Assembly: GCA_023423535.1 (NCBI GenBank)
Contig: JAFAFL010000151.1
Span: forward strand, 3,644-67,643
DNA from: Pseudomonadota bacterium
Lineage (GTDB): Bacteria; Myxococcota; Myxococcia; Myxococcales; Myxococcaceae
Direction: 5' to 3'
DNA length: 64,000 nt
Part shown: piece after piece, positions 1 through 13,200 of the stretch
Numbering within the stretch: position 1 is the first letter of the stretch
Layout: each line of letters starts with the position of its first letter
Program-made: the position numbers and the translations under genes
Notes under the pieces: model-generated
Seen by the model: only the letters and a program-made list of their open reading frames with translations
Database searches by the model: none
What the model was told of the DNA's origin: nothing

Positions 1-475
1 GGTTGACCGGCTGCATGAGCTGGTTGGGAGAGAGGTTCAGCGCGCTCGCCGCCTGTGGTGCCTGACCTGCCACCTGCGCCGCGCCCCTTCCGAGGCCGAC
101 GACGCCGCTCAGCAGCGTGCTCACCAGCGAGAAGAGGAGGAATCCGCTCAGCAGCGTGGTGAAGCCCCAGAGCACGAGCCCGTGGATGGTGCCCGAGCCC
201 CGGTCCTGCGCCCCGGCCGTACGCCCGGCGACGATGCCGCCCACGAACAGCGCGAGCAGCGGGGCGACGATGGCCCAGATGCCGGTGAAGAGCCCCGGGA
301 AGCTGAACTGCCCGTCCTGCCCGTTGATCGACGAGAGCCCCACCGCGAGCCCGAACACGTAGAGCAGCGCCCACAGCGCCAGCGCCACGAAGGCCCCGCC
401 GAAGATGGCTCCCCAACGCAGACGGAACGGCTCCGCGCCGCTCGGCCTGCTTGCTTCCGAAATGATCGCCGCCAT
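1..475 (-). CDS. Polytopic membrane protein, C-terminus cut by the window edge
   Basis: An open frame runs from ATG at 475 off the left edge without a stop, giving 158 residues. It starts MAAIISEASRPSG and carries hydrophobic segments at about residues 22-45, 62-85 and 95-118, separated by Gly-rich turns. A GAGGAGA ribosome-binding site lies about 7 nt upstream. The WGAIFGG-type first helix resembles small-alphaproteobacterial PhnA-like or TIGR04086-like membrane proteins, but I do not recognise a specific family. Its function is unknown. The missing C-terminus lies outside the window. Confidence 0.7.
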   Translation of the reverse strand, partial: MAAIISEASRPSGAEPFRLRWGAIFGGAFVALALWALLYVFGLAVGLSSINGQDGQFSFPGLFTGIWAIVAPLLALFVGGIVAGRTAGAQDRGSGTIHGLVLWGFTTLLSGFLLFSLVSTLLSGVVGLGRGAAQVAGQAPQAASALNLSPNQLMQPVN

Positions 476-611
476 GTCCTGTCTCCTCGCGAGAAAGCTG
501 CCCCCATTGGCTTGGGGGCTGCCTGAGCGGGCGACAACGTGACGACGGGGCTGCGGACGCCTCACCTCCCGCGAGGCGTCCGGCCGGTGGAGCGCTCCGA
601 AATGGCGCTCG

Positions 612-2423
<1,812 letters not shown>

Positions 2424-2486
2424 TCTCGTGAGGTTACCGGCCTGGCGAGCGAGCGTCGAGGTGGCCCCCCTGCATGGCTCACGGGC

Positions 2487-2492
2487 TAGAGT
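2487..2492 (+). promoter_or_regulatory. Putative -10 box (TAGAGT) of a leaderless promoter
   Basis: TAGAGT ends 7 nt before the ATG at 2500, and no Shine-Dalgarno sequence is present. The same TANNNT-short gap-start arrangement recurs at other genes in this window, so transcription probably begins at or next to the start codon. No convincing -35 box is visible. Confidence 0.4.
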
Positions 2493-2499
2493 GCCGCGC

Positions 2500-2889
2500 A
2501 TGGTCGCGCTCGTCTCCGCGCTGTCCCTCACGCTCACCCAGGCAATGCTCATGGCCCTCCCGCCGCAATCGGACGAAGACCTTCAGGCCCACGCGCAGCG
2601 CGTGGTCGTGGTGCAGGTGCTCGAGGTCACCCACAAGGATGTCGCCGTTCGCGACGGGACCGACCGCGTCTTCACCGCGAAGGTGAAGCCCGCCGGATCG
2701 GATGGAGGGGAGGGCGCGCCGTTCGCCGTCACCTTCCGGCAGACCTGGAAGCGGCCGCAGGGCTGGACCGGGCCCGCGGGTCAGAACTCGGTGCTCGAGG
2801 CGGGGACGCGCGTGCGGCTGTTCCTCGAGCGCGGTGACGACGGTGGCTGGCAGCTGCTCGAGCCCAACGGGTGGGCGAAGGTCGAGTAG
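2500..2889 (+). CDS. Small exported protein of unknown function
   Basis: 129 aa starting MVALVSALSLTLTQAM. The hydrophobic N-terminus suggests a signal peptide or membrane anchor of about 22 residues. The mature part is a short, mixed, beta-rich-looking domain (RVVVVQVLEV, TFRQTW, RVRLFLERGDDGGWQLLEP) with no catalytic motif that I recognise. The gene diverges from the MopE-like gene; the two start codons are 76 bp apart. A longer in-frame extension to 2380 exists but would antisense the neighbouring start, and it lacks a signal sequence. Function unknown. Confidence 0.6.
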   Translation: MVALVSALSLTLTQAMLMALPPQSDEDLQAHAQRVVVVQVLEVTHKDVAVRDGTDRVFTAKVKPAGSDGGEGAPFAVTFRQTWKRPQGWTGPAGQNSVLEAGTRVRLFLERGDDGGWQLLEPNGWAKVE

Positions 2890-2955
2890 CACCCGCCTCG
2901 CTGCCTGCCTGCCGGTGCGGGGAAGGGGCGCCGTCCGTTGCCCGTTCTGGCGCGG

Positions 2956-4389
<1,434 letters not shown>

Positions 4390-4404
4390 GTCTTCCGCCA
4401 GTGT

Positions 4405-4429
4405 CCCCCGGGGCAGCCGTCCCCGGGGG
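4405..4429 (+). terminator. Strong GC hairpin after the jelly-roll lipoprotein gene
   Basis: A perfect 9-bp stem, CCCCCGGGG (4405-4413) with CCCCGGGGG (4421-4429), around a 7-nt loop, begins 15 nt after the stop codon. There is no T-run, so it may be a Rho-assisted or transcript-stabilising hairpin rather than a classical terminator. Confidence 0.45.
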
Positions 4430-4554
4430 ATCCGAGCTGGTCGCCTGGTGAACGAACATTTTGCGCCGGAGGTGCATTTTGACCTCTCGGTTCTGCTATA
4501 GCGGCAAATGTTCACCTGCACGCCACGGCAACCGGGGCGTAGGAGCGACCACAC

Positions 4555-4965
4555 ATGTTCACTTCAATGAAGGCGAGCCTCCGCGGGCTCACCTGCGTCG
4601 GGCTGATGGGCCTCGGCGTGGCCGGCGCGGGCTGCACGTCACCGAACGGCGAGCCGGGCACCACCCCGGAGCCGAAGCGGCTGGCGGACGTCGTCGTCAC
4701 CGACCCGAACTTCGACTTCTCCACCACCCAGTCGGTGCGCCTGCAGCTGCAGGTCGCCGAGGGCGCGCAGCCGCAGGCCGTCGAGGCCTTCGACGCGGAC
4801 GGCCGCCGGCTGATGGACGGTGCCTTCAAGGCGGGCGCTTCCATCGATCTGCGCGTGCCGGTGGGGCGCGCGGACAAGGTGAAGCTGCGCATCGGCACCG
4901 GGGCCACCGCGGAGGAGCGCGAGCTCACCGTGGGCGCCGACGGCACCGCCACGGGCAACCTCTAG
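4555..4965 (+). CDS. Small lipoprotein paired with LruC-domain protein (copy 1)
   Basis: 136 aa with a signal peptide and lipobox AGAGC. An AGGAG ribosome-binding site at 4541-4545 sits 9 nt before the ATG. The mature domain (from RLADVVVTDPNFDF to the C-terminus) looks like a small beta-sandwich, with motifs FDADGRRLMDGAFK and IDLRVPVGR. It is followed after 18 bp by an LruC-domain gene, so the two probably form one operon. A close paralog with the same partner order lies at 61569-61964. Function unknown. The tight pairing suggests the lipoprotein anchors or exports the LruC partner. Confidence 0.8.
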   Translation: MFTSMKASLRGLTCVGLMGLGVAGAGCTSPNGEPGTTPEPKRLADVVVTDPNFDFSTTQSVRLQLQVAEGAQPQAVEAFDADGRRLMDGAFKAGASIDLRVPVGRADKVKLRIGTGATAEERELTVGADGTATGNL

Positions 4966-4983
4966 GAAAGGAACGGCACGACC

Positions 4984-6795
4984 ATGACCAGCCCTTTCCA
5001 GAAGACCCGTCTGCTCTCCGCGCTCGCGGTGCTCCTCGCTCCGGCGCTCGCGTTCGCACAGGGCCTGCCCAACGTGGACAGCGACGCGGACGGCGTGAAC
5101 GACGCCATCGACGCGGCGCCCTGTGATCCGACTGTCTCCGCGCGCGTGTTCGTCCCCGCCGACCGCACGTGGGGCATGTTGATGTTCGAGGACAACTGGC
5201 CGCAGCGCGGCGACTTCGACTTCAACGACGCGGTGCTCGCCTACAACCAGGTGCTCCGCTACGACAGCGCGGGCCGGCTGACCGGGCTCCGGATGGAGCT
5301 GTCGGTGATGGCGGTGGGCGCAGGCAACGTGAACGGGCTCGCGCTGCGGCTGCCGGGCACGCCGCGGCAGAGCGTGACCTCGCTGAACTGGAGCATCGCC
5401 AACGTGCCCTCGTCGGTGGCGGGCGAGGTCCGGCTCGATCCGAACGAGCAGACCGCGACGGTCATCCTCGCGGAGAACCTGCACGCGCTCTTCGGCGTGT
5501 CGCAGACGCGGCCGTGGGTGAACACCGATCCGAACGTGGCGCCGCTGCCGTACGTGGACATCGCGGTGGAGATGGGCTTCGACCCCGGCGCGCAGCTGTC
5601 GGCGGCCGACGCGCCGTTCGACCTCTTCATCTTCAACCGTGAGCGCGGCACCGAGGTCCACCGCCCGCGCTACGGCGGCACCGCGAACATGAACGCGGCG
5701 CTCTTCAACACCGCGGACGACGGCTCCACCTCCACCCGCCACTTCGTGACGAACCAGGGCATTCCCTTCGCGCTCGAGTTCCCGGAGCTGACGAACTACG
5801 CGCGCGAGGAGTCGCCCATCGATCTGCTCTACCCGGGCATCGTCACCTTCGGCGCGTCCGCGGGCGCGCAGGCCCAGGACTTCTTCCGTCACCCCGCCCC
5901 GGGCTTCGCGTTCGGCATCACGCCGCCTCGGTCGCTCGTCGCGCAGGCCGCGCCGAACACCTCGTGCTTCGCGCCGGAGCCGGGCGTGTGCGGCAGCGCC
6001 ACCGGTTCGGGCTCGGTGAACGCGCCGAACAGCGGGCTCTGCGGCTTCGGCACCGCCTCGGCCGTCACGGCGAGCGGCGGGCTGTGGCGCTGGAGCTGCG
6101 CGGGCAACTACACCGACGCGACGAGCTGCACCGCGCCGCAGTGGACCTGCCAGCCGAACCTCTCCTACGCGTGCAACGTGCCGAACGGCTCGGGGACGCA
6201 GGTGTGCAACGGCTCGGGCACCGGCTATGGCCAGTGCGCGCTGACCCAGTGCAACAGCGGCTACTACCAGAGCGGCACCTCGTGCGTGCAGCAGGCCTGC
6301 GCGCCGGGCTCGGTCCGCGCCTGCACCGTGGCGAACGGCACCGGTCAGCAGACGTGTGACAACCTCGGCTCCGCGTGGGGCGGCTGCACCGCGACCGCGT
6401 GCAACTCGGGCTACGCGCTGAGCAACAACCAGTGCACCCTGGTGAGCTCGCCGACGATCCCCAGCGTCCCGTGGCCGGCCGCGCCGCAGCTCTACTGCAA
6501 CGGCTCCTGCTCGTGGGATCCGGAGAGCCACTGCGGTCAGGGCGACGCGGACATCTTCTGCCGGCTCCGCACCGGCAACACGATGAACTACGCGCTCAGC
6601 TACACCACCACCACCGCGCTGCCGCAGCCCGGCTTCTCCTGCCCCGGCTACGGCTCGAACATGGGCTCGGCGCCGCAGTACGGCGGGCCGCGCTACTCGA
6701 GCGGCTACGGCTACCAGGTGTGGACGTACAACTCGAGCATCCTGTCCACGCACGGCCCCGGCACGGTGATCAACAACGTCGTCTGCCGGTTCTAG
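4984..6795 (+). CDS. LruC-domain surface protein with Cys-rich repeats (copy 1)
   Basis: 603 aa with a cleavable signal peptide (ending AFAQG) and an AGGAAAGGA ribosome-binding site. After a short Asp-rich thrombospondin-type Ca motif (DSDADGVNDAID) comes an LruC/DUF4842-type domain, recognised from FEDNWPQRGDFDFNDAV, the NVNGLALRLPG region, FNRERGTEVHRP and ALFNTADDGS. The C-terminal part (about residues 325-490) has Cys-rich modules of the CGSATGSGSV...WSCAG type and repeated CN-GSGTGYG-C units, ending in a distinct tip domain of about 110 residues. It is probably secreted and Ca-binding, with a role at the cell surface. It is paralogous to 61961-63940 except for the tip. Confidence 0.85.
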   Translation: MTSPFQKTRLLSALAVLLAPALAFAQGLPNVDSDADGVNDAIDAAPCDPTVSARVFVPADRTWGMLMFEDNWPQRGDFDFNDAVLAYNQVLRYDSAGRLTGLRMELSVMAVGAGNVNGLALRLPGTPRQSVTSLNWSIANVPSSVAGEVRLDPNEQTATVILAENLHALFGVSQTRPWVNTDPNVAPLPYVDIAVEMGFDPGAQLSAADAPFDLFIFNRERGTEVHRPRYGGTANMNAALFNTADDGSTSTRHFVTNQGIPFALEFPELTNYAREESPIDLLYPGIVTFGASAGAQAQDFFRHPAPGFAFGITPPRSLVAQAAPNTSCFAPEPGVCGSATGSGSVNAPNSGLCGFGTASAVTASGGLWRWSCAGNYTDATSCTAPQWTCQPNLSYACNVPNGSGTQVCNGSGTGYGQCALTQCNSGYYQSGTSCVQQACAPGSVRACTVANGTGQQTCDNLGSAWGGCTATACNSGYALSNNQCTLVSSPTIPSVPWPAAPQLYCNGSCSWDPESHCGQGDADIFCRLRTGNTMNYALSYTTTTALPQPGFSCPGYGSNMGSAPQYGGPRYSSGYGYQVWTYNSSILSTHGPGTVINNVVCRF

Positions 6796-6820
6796 CCGCT
6801 TCGAGGTCGGGAGCAGTCCG

Positions 6821-6855
6821 GGGCCCCGGTGTGGCGTTCGCGCCCGCCGGGGCCC
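6821..6855 (+). terminator. Probable terminator of the copy-1 LruC operon
   Basis: A perfect 9-bp stem, GGGCCCCGG (6821-6829) with CCGGGGCCC (6847-6855), encloses a 17-nt loop and is followed by TCTCTATTT. It starts 26 nt after the LruC stop and runs up against the end of the convergent glycosyltransferase gene. Confidence 0.6.
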
Positions 6856-6858
6856 TCT

Positions 6859-7974
6859 CTATTTCCGCGCGTCTTCGTCGAGGAACCGCAATAGCTCGTC
6901 CGCATCGACCGTGAAGCTGGGCTCCTCCAGGCTCGCTGCCGGGCTGCCGATGAACACCGCCGCGCGAAGTCCCGAGGCGCGGGCGACGTCCGGCGGCACC
7001 GTGCTCACCCGCGCCGGCGGGGAGACCGTCACCAGCTCCGCACCGCGCGGCGCAGAGAAGAGTGCCGGCGCGAGGTGCGAGCCATCCACCGAGACGATCT
7101 GCTCCGCGCGGGAGCACGCGGCGACGACGCGCTCCACCGGCTCCTCACCGGCGCGCAGGATGGTGAAGCCTTCGCGCGAGAGGCGCTCCAGCAGTGCCTC
7201 TTCGCCCTGGAGTTCTCGGCGCTCTCCGCCGGTGCGCTGCAGATAGACGCGCGTGGAAGAGCCCGGTTCGCGCGGCACATTCGCCTGCATCCGCCGGTAG
7301 CGCGCGCGCTTGCTCGCGTTCTGCGCGTGGTCCACCAGCAGCGTGCACCGCCGCGCTCGGAAACCCTTCAGCACGGTGGGCTGCGCGACGCCGAAGAGAC
7401 GGCGCAGCGAGGGCTCGTCCCGGAAGAGCGGACGGGCGTGCGCGACCGCGTGTCCCAGCTCGTGCGCGAGCAGCTGGAGCGGCAGCTCGTCGTGCACGAA
7501 GTGACCAAACCAGCGCGCGCCGGCCCAGGTGGTGGAGAGGATGACCTCGTCGAACTCGGGGACGTCGTGGAGGCCGGGCCGCTCACCGCGAAAGAGGTTC
7601 GCGCGGAAGGCTCCGGCGTAGAGCTCGGGACCGATGAGGACGGCGTTCCGGAGGGTCAGCGCTTCGCTCTCGTCGTGCTGGACCTCGCGCCGGGTGAGGC
7701 GGTCGATGACGAAGTGCGCCGGCTCCCGCTCCCAGCCGCTGAGGATGCGCTCGAGGTGTCCCTCCGGCATGCGCGGGGGCTCGACCTCTTCACGCTCGGC
7801 CGGCGAGAGGACGCGACGCTCCACCGCGGCTTCGCGCAGCTCCGGTGCGCGGCGCCGCAGGAGCTTGTTCACCACCCGCCCGAGCTGATGCCCGGCGCGC
7901 TGGGCCTGCGCCTTCGCGAAGGTGCTGGGGGTTCCGGTCTGCGCGGGAGGCGGCTGGGGATCTGGCCCGGTCAT
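6859..7974 (-). CDS. Family 61 glycosyltransferase (GT61/DUF563)
   Basis: 371 aa, cytoplasmic, no signal peptide. The GT61 signature is visible: a WFGHFVHDELPLQLL block (compare HW-x-DxLPR in the family), a VYLQRTGGERRELQGEEAL strand, the EGFTILRAGEEP segment, and a late VDGSHLAPALFSAP block that corresponds to the family's HGA-x-L-x-N-x-F sugar-nucleotide region. GT61 enzymes transfer sugars such as xylose or GlcNAc to glycans; substrate cannot be told here. An HELGHAVAH string inside the domain is not taken as a protease site. TATGGT lies 8 nt before the ATG and may be a leaderless -10 box. Confidence 0.75.
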   Translation of the reverse strand: MTGPDPQPPPAQTGTPSTFAKAQAQRAGHQLGRVVNKLLRRRAPELREAAVERRVLSPAEREEVEPPRMPEGHLERILSGWEREPAHFVIDRLTRREVQHDESEALTLRNAVLIGPELYAGAFRANLFRGERPGLHDVPEFDEVILSTTWAGARWFGHFVHDELPLQLLAHELGHAVAHARPLFRDEPSLRRLFGVAQPTVLKGFRARRCTLLVDHAQNASKRARYRRMQANVPREPGSSTRVYLQRTGGERRELQGEEALLERLSREGFTILRAGEEPVERVVAACSRAEQIVSVDGSHLAPALFSAPRGAELVTVSPPARVSTVPPDVARASGLRAAVFIGSPAASLEEPSFTVDADELLRFLDEDARK

Positions 7975-8073
7975 TCGCGCGCACCATACGGCACGGCACC
8001 GGACACGGGTGGCGATGCGCTCGGCGCGACTTCAGGAAGAACCGCGGCTTCACCTCCTGCTACGACGCGCGCC

Positions 8074-8460
8074 ATGAACGTCGCCTTCTTCTGCGTGCTG
8101 CTCGCGGGACTGATGCCCTTCCTCTGGACCGCGGTGGCGAAGGTCGCGGCCGGCCGGTACGACAACCGCGATCCCCGCGGGTGGCAGGCGAAGCTCGAGG
8201 GCATGCCGAAGCGCGCGCACGCCGCGCACCTCAATTCGTTCGAGGCCTTCCCGCTCTTCGCGGCCGGCGTGCTCGCGGCGCTGCACGTGGGCGTGCCGCA
8301 GGGGAGGGTGGATGCGCTGGCGGTCGCGTTCGTGGTGCTGCGATTGGCGTACGGCGGCGCCTACCTCGCGGACATCCACCTGCTTCGGAGCGCGCTCTGG
8401 TTCGGAGGGATTGGCTGCTCGTTCGCGCTGCTCTTTCAGGCCGCGTTCAGCGCCACGTGA
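8074..8460 (+). CDS. MAPEG-family integral membrane protein
   Basis: 128 aa with four hydrophobic helices. The family pattern is clear: after the first helix come an Arg-rich loop and AHAAHLNSFEAFPLFAAGV (compare R-x-x-x-A-H-x-N-x-x-E in MAPEG proteins), then two further helices. MAPEG members include glutathione S-transferases and eicosanoid enzymes; bacterial ones are mostly uncharacterised. The 3' end overlaps the convergent glycosidase-like gene by 14 bp. Confidence 0.8.
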   Translation: MNVAFFCVLLAGLMPFLWTAVAKVAAGRYDNRDPRGWQAKLEGMPKRAHAAHLNSFEAFPLFAAGVLAALHVGVPQGRVDALAVAFVVLRLAYGGAYLADIHLLRSALWFGGIGCSFALLFQAAFSAT

Positions 8461-10090
8461 TCGGCGGAGGCTCGGCGCTCTCCGCGTAGGGACCGGCCGG
8501 CGCGTTGAACGCGCTCCAGGTGTCGTACTGCGAGAGGTAGGTGGAGGCGAACACCGAGTGCCCCGCCGCGCCCACGCTGCGCCCGTGCTCTATGCGCGCC
8601 TTGATCCGCGACATCTGGAAGCTGTTCATGTCCAGCGCGTGCATGCCCGCGATGATCGGCCGGCCGTTCGAGCCCGCCATGAACACGCCGAGGTGCGTCG
8701 CCCAGTCGGTGCAGCCGGTGCCGAGGTCCCAGTAGATCATCGGCGTCAGCGCATCGATGAGGCCGCGCTTCATCCACGCGATCGAGTCCTGGTAGTAGTT
8801 CGCGTAGCCCTGCGAGGTGCCACAGCCGGGGAGCTGCTTGTAGATGCCCCACACCGAGGCGGACATCACCGCGTTGGGCCGCTTCAGCTTCATCAGCTCG
8901 TAGAGGTCGCCGACGAGCCCGTTGACCTGCTCACGCTGCCAGTCCTCCCAGGTGGGGCGCTCGCTCTGCGGGATGGCGTTGTAGGCCGCGAGGCTCGCCG
9001 CATCGCGCGAGTACTGCGGCCCGGCGTAGCGCACGCGGTCGAGGTGCAGGCCGTCCACCGCGTAGTTGTCGAGCAGCTCCGAGGCCACCGCGAGCAGGTG
9101 CGCCTTCACCGCCGGATTGCCGGGGGAGAACCAGTAGTACTCGCTGTCCGCGCTCTTGCCCTGCGCGTTGACCGCCATCCAGTCCGGGTTCGCTCGCAGC
9201 GCGTGCGTGGGCTGACCCGAGGGCGAGGCGGGCGGCAAGGTGCAGGAGTCGCTCTGGCCCGGCGTGGGTTGGCAGGTACAGGTGCCCGCCGAGGCGCATC
9301 CGGAGGGCGTGGTCCAGGCGCTGTACACGTTCCAGTACGCGTGGAGCTGGATGCCGCGCGCATGCGCCGTGTCGATCGCCACCTGCAGCGGGTCCCAGCC
9401 CGGATCCTTGCCCAGCGTCTGCGGTGAGGAGAGCCGCGCCGCCCAGGGCACCAGCTGCGACTTGTAGTAGGCGTCGCCCGCGCCGCGGATCTGGAAGTAC
9501 ACGACGTTGAAGCCCGAGTCCGCCGCGTCGTTGATCACCCGGACGACGTCGTTCTGGTTCGAGTAGGCGAAGCGAGTGACCCAGATCGCGCGGACCTCGT
9601 AGTTCTTGCCGGTGGAGGGATCGCCGACGGTGACCTCGATGCTGTCGGACGCGACGGTGCCGGTCTTCGCCTTGATGCTCGCGATGCCCTCCGCGACGCC
9701 CGTCACGCGCACGAGGTTCTCCGTCATCGAGAGCACCTCCACCGTGGCGATCCCCGAGGGCACGACCTCCCACTGCACCGTGCCGCTGACGTCTCCCTCG
9801 GTGCCGTCGCTGAAGCGCGCGGTCGCGGTGAGGCCGGAGACGCCGCCCACCTGCAGCGAGAGCTGCTTCGGCGTCAGCTCCAGGCTCTCGATGCGCCGGA
9901 TGTGGGTGCCGCCGTCGGTGCCTCCGTCGGTGCCGGGGAGCGTTCCTGCGTCTTCGCCCCCGCTCGTCCCGCCCGCATCGTTGTCGCCAGAAGGGTCGGT
10001 GCCGCCGTCGCCGACGAGCGCAGGCGGCGTGCCGCAGGCGAGGAGGGCGGTCGTGAAGAGGAGCGGGAGAGAGGTCCGGACGCAAAGCAT
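8447..10090 (-). CDS. GHL10 (DUF187) glycosidase-like lipoprotein with Ig-like domain
   Basis: 547 aa. A signal peptide ends in lipobox LLACG, followed by a low-complexity Asp-Gly-Thr linker (about residues 25-62). A bacterial Ig-like (Big_2) domain covers about residues 65-155 (LELTPKQLSLQVGG...GIASIKAKTG). The rest is a TIM-barrel of the glycosyl-hydrolase-like 10 family: EVRAIWVTRFAYSNQNDVVRVI at its start, NVVYFQIRGAGDAYY, GIQLHAYWNVYS, then DGLHLDRVRYAG. Such proteins are thought to act on peptidoglycan or polysaccharide. It is probably anchored on the cell surface. Confidence 0.8.
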   Translation of the reverse strand: MLCVRTSLPLLFTTALLACGTPPALVGDGGTDPSGDNDAGGTSGGEDAGTLPGTDGGTDGGTHIRRIESLELTPKQLSLQVGGVSGLTATARFSDGTEGDVSGTVQWEVVPSGIATVEVLSMTENLVRVTGVAEGIASIKAKTGTVASDSIEVTVGDPSTGKNYEVRAIWVTRFAYSNQNDVVRVINDAADSGFNVVYFQIRGAGDAYYKSQLVPWAARLSSPQTLGKDPGWDPLQVAIDTAHARGIQLHAYWNVYSAWTTPSGCASAGTCTCQPTPGQSDSCTLPPASPSGQPTHALRANPDWMAVNAQGKSADSEYYWFSPGNPAVKAHLLAVASELLDNYAVDGLHLDRVRYAGPQYSRDAASLAAYNAIPQSERPTWEDWQREQVNGLVGDLYELMKLKRPNAVMSASVWGIYKQLPGCGTSQGYANYYQDSIAWMKRGLIDALTPMIYWDLGTGCTDWATHLGVFMAGSNGRPIIAGMHALDMNSFQMSRIKARIEHGRSVGAAGHSVFASTYLSQYDTWSAFNAPAGPYAESAEPPPITWR

Positions 10091-10209
10091 CAGGCGATCA
10101 TGTGCGGCAGCCGGGCAGGCGGCAAACGCGTGACCGGAAGCGCCGTCACGGCGTGGTGACAGCGCCCTGGGGAGCGGAAAGTCGCGTCCTCCCCGCGCGT
10201 GGAGTCCGT

Positions 10210-13200
10210 ATGCCTCGCCTCGCCCCGCACCGTCTCGTTCGTTCGCCCTCCGCCGCGCTCAGCCTGCTGCTGTTGGCCGGCGCCGTCAGTGGATGCACGT
10301 TGGCGACGCTGGACGATCCACGTCCCCGCTTCCAACTCTTCCTCGACCGCGGGGGTGGACTGGTGCCGCTCGGGTATTCCTCGGAGCCGGCCCGATTCGA
10401 CTTCGGAGCGGTGGCGCCCGGAGCAGTGGCCGAGGCGAAGTTCGTGCTGATGAACGGCGGAGGCGAGCCCGGCGTCGTCGAAGCGGTGGTGCCGGTTGAG
10501 GGAGACGTAGGCACTTTTTCGGTCCCGTTCGCCGTTGGCACCCGGCTCGAGTACAGCGATCACGTTGACGCGACCGTCACCTTCACCGCCCCCGCGAGTC
10601 CCGGTGAGCTGCGTGCGCTGTTCCGGATCGACATGGACGGGCACCCAGATCGGTCCCTGGAGCTCGAGCTGACGGCGCGGGTTCCGGAAGTGTCCTGTCT
10701 GGGTGCGCAGTCGGTGAACTTCGGGGCGGTCGCGGTGGGGGATGTCGCCCGGCGAGTGGTGCCGCTCGAGAACCCGACGGACGAGCCGCTGACGGTGCAC
10801 GTCGCCTTCGCGCCCGGAGGCAACGGTGGCCCGGCGCTTCGTGTCCACGCAGAGGGCCTGGAGGGCGACACGTTGCAGCTCGCGCCACACGCGACGGCCG
10901 AGCTGACGATCGAGTTCGCGCCCACGCACACGGGCACCGTGAGTTCCACGCTGCGGATCGATCAGGGCATCCCGGGCTGCCAGGAGGCGAAGCTGGTGCT
11001 CCTCGCGCAGGCCGTCACCCAGGTGCTCTCGTGGTCGCCCGCCCACGTGGATTGCGGTTGGGTGCCGCCGGGCGAGACCTCAGCGAAGACGCTGACCCTC
11101 ACCAACATCGGTGAGGTGGCCGTGCAGGTGTCGTCGCTGCGCTCGCAGAACATCAGCGAGTTCGGCGTGAGCGGTCCCACGCCGGGTGACAGCTTCGTCG
11201 TTCCCGCTCGGGGCTCCGCGGAGGTCACCGTGACCTGTACGCCGTCCGTGCTCGGGACCAGGCTGACAATGGTGACGTTCCAGACGGACCTGCCCGCGCA
11301 GCCGGCCGGGCAGGTGCAGGTGCGCGTCATCGGCGGCGGTCCGGAGCTCCACGTCGAGCCGGAGGGGCTGCTCGACTTCCGCCGCGTGCCGCTCTTGACG
11401 GACGCCGGGCAGACACCTGCCGGCTCCGGCGCCTGGCGCACGTTGCGCGTGATGAACGTGGGGACGGCGCCGGCGATACCGGACGTGCAGGCGAACCTCC
11501 GGCTGGGAACGCCGGATCCGGTGACCGGTGAGGCACACCCGCCCTTCTTCATGATCGAACCGCTCGACGCGAACGCGTCGGCGAACGAGCTCGAGGTCGT
11601 GATCCCCGCGACGTACGACCCGGTGAGCGGCCTGGCCGCGAAGGCCGGGGAGAACCAGGTGGAACTGCAGGTCGTCCTGCGTCCCGGCTCGGCGGGAGCG
11701 AAGCGCTACAAGCTCACGCTCTACTCCAACGACTTCGACGAGGGCGCGCTGGAGCTGACGGTCACTGCCGAAGTGGTCGAGGCCACCTCCTGCCTCTTCT
11801 TCGTCGAGCCGATGCAGGGGGTGGGCTTCGGGACCATCGCGCCGCCGCGTCACGCGGAGGCGACCGTACGGCTGGTGAACGTGGGCACTCAGCCGGACGC
11901 CACGTGCTTCGTGAACGGCGTGCGCATCGCCGCAGGATCGGACGCGGCCTTCGCGCTCGCGCCCGGGCAGGCGGAGAGCTTCGAACTCGCGCCCGGTGAG
12001 TCCACGCTGCTCCGACTTCGCGCCACTGCCAACGGTTCGTCGCGGCAGGTGAACGGCGCGCTCGAGTTCTTCATCTCCTCACCCGCGCAGCCGAAGCAGA
12101 CGGTCCCGCTCTACGCGACGGTGGGCACCGAGTGCCTCGTGTTCGCGCCGGACGTGCTCGACTTCGGCACGGTGAAGGCAGGCTGCGGTGCCGTGTCGCA
12201 GAAGGTGCGCATGTACAACGTCTGCGCTCAGCCGTTGTCCGTCCATGGCCTCTCGGTCTTCGGCACCGGCTTCGCGCTCGGCACGGTGCCGTCCATCCCG
12301 CCCTCGGGACTGACGATCTCGCCGATGCAGTCGCCGCAGGAAGTGACGGTCACCTTCACGCCGGACGAGGAGGGCGCCTTCCGCGGTCAGCTCGCCGTGG
12401 CCGGCACCGGCTCGGGACAGAACGTCACCATGCTCCTTCAGCTCGAGGCGCGCGTGACGGCCACCGGTGAGCACGTGGACACGTTCGAGCTCCCGGTGGA
12501 TCCGAAGACCGACGTGCTGTTCGTGCTCGACGACTCCAGCTGCAGTCAGGGGTACTTCCAGTCCGTGGTGCAGAACTACGCCGCGCTGATGGCACCGGCC
12601 ATCGCGCGCAACGTGGACTTCCACATGGGGGTCGTCACCGCGGACATGAACCTGCAGAGCGCGAGAGGACGGCTGACGTCCGGGCCGCAGCACCCGGAAC
12701 GGATCCTCACCCCGGCGACGCCGAACCTCTTCTCGAAGTTCGCGGCCAAGTGGACGCCCACCGGCATGGGCAGCGCCATCGAGACCTGTCTCGGCGCGAC
12801 CACCGCGGCCCTCTCCCCGCCGCTGACGAACGGCGACAACGCCGGCTTCCTGCGCGAAGACGCCACGTTGCGCGTGCTCTGCCTCACCGACGCACAAGAC
12901 CAGTCCCCGATGCCCTGGACTGTGCACCTCGACGAGCTGTGGCGCGTCCGCGGCCATGCGCGGAAGACGGACGTCTCCTTCAGCGCGATCGCCGGCTTCA
13001 ACCCGAACCCGCCGGCCGGGTGCCCCTACGACACCGGCCCGGACGACGGCCGTTATGCCGGCATGGTCGCCTCCACCTTCGGCTTCCGGGACGAGATCTG
13101 CACGAGCGACTGGACGAAGACGGTGACGGACCTCGGCGAGCACCTCTTCGGGGCGGAGCGTCGCTTCTTTCTCGGGGCGAGGCGTGATCCGCTGCTGCCG

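Noticed and set aside
60..537. Frames at 117-362, 148-537 and 182-526
   Set aside because: Arg/Ser-rich shadows of the edge membrane-protein gene, which runs off the left end and so has no stop in the window.
4479..4502. TTGACC...TATAGC promoter for the copy-1 lipoprotein
   Set aside because: The spacer is only 12 bp, too short for a sigma-70 pair, although an extended -10 (TGcTATAgc) is possible. Not listed as a feature.
7477..7503. HELGHAVAH as a zinc protease site
   Set aside because: It lies inside the GT61 fold and all other GT61 blocks are present in order; no other protease feature is seen.
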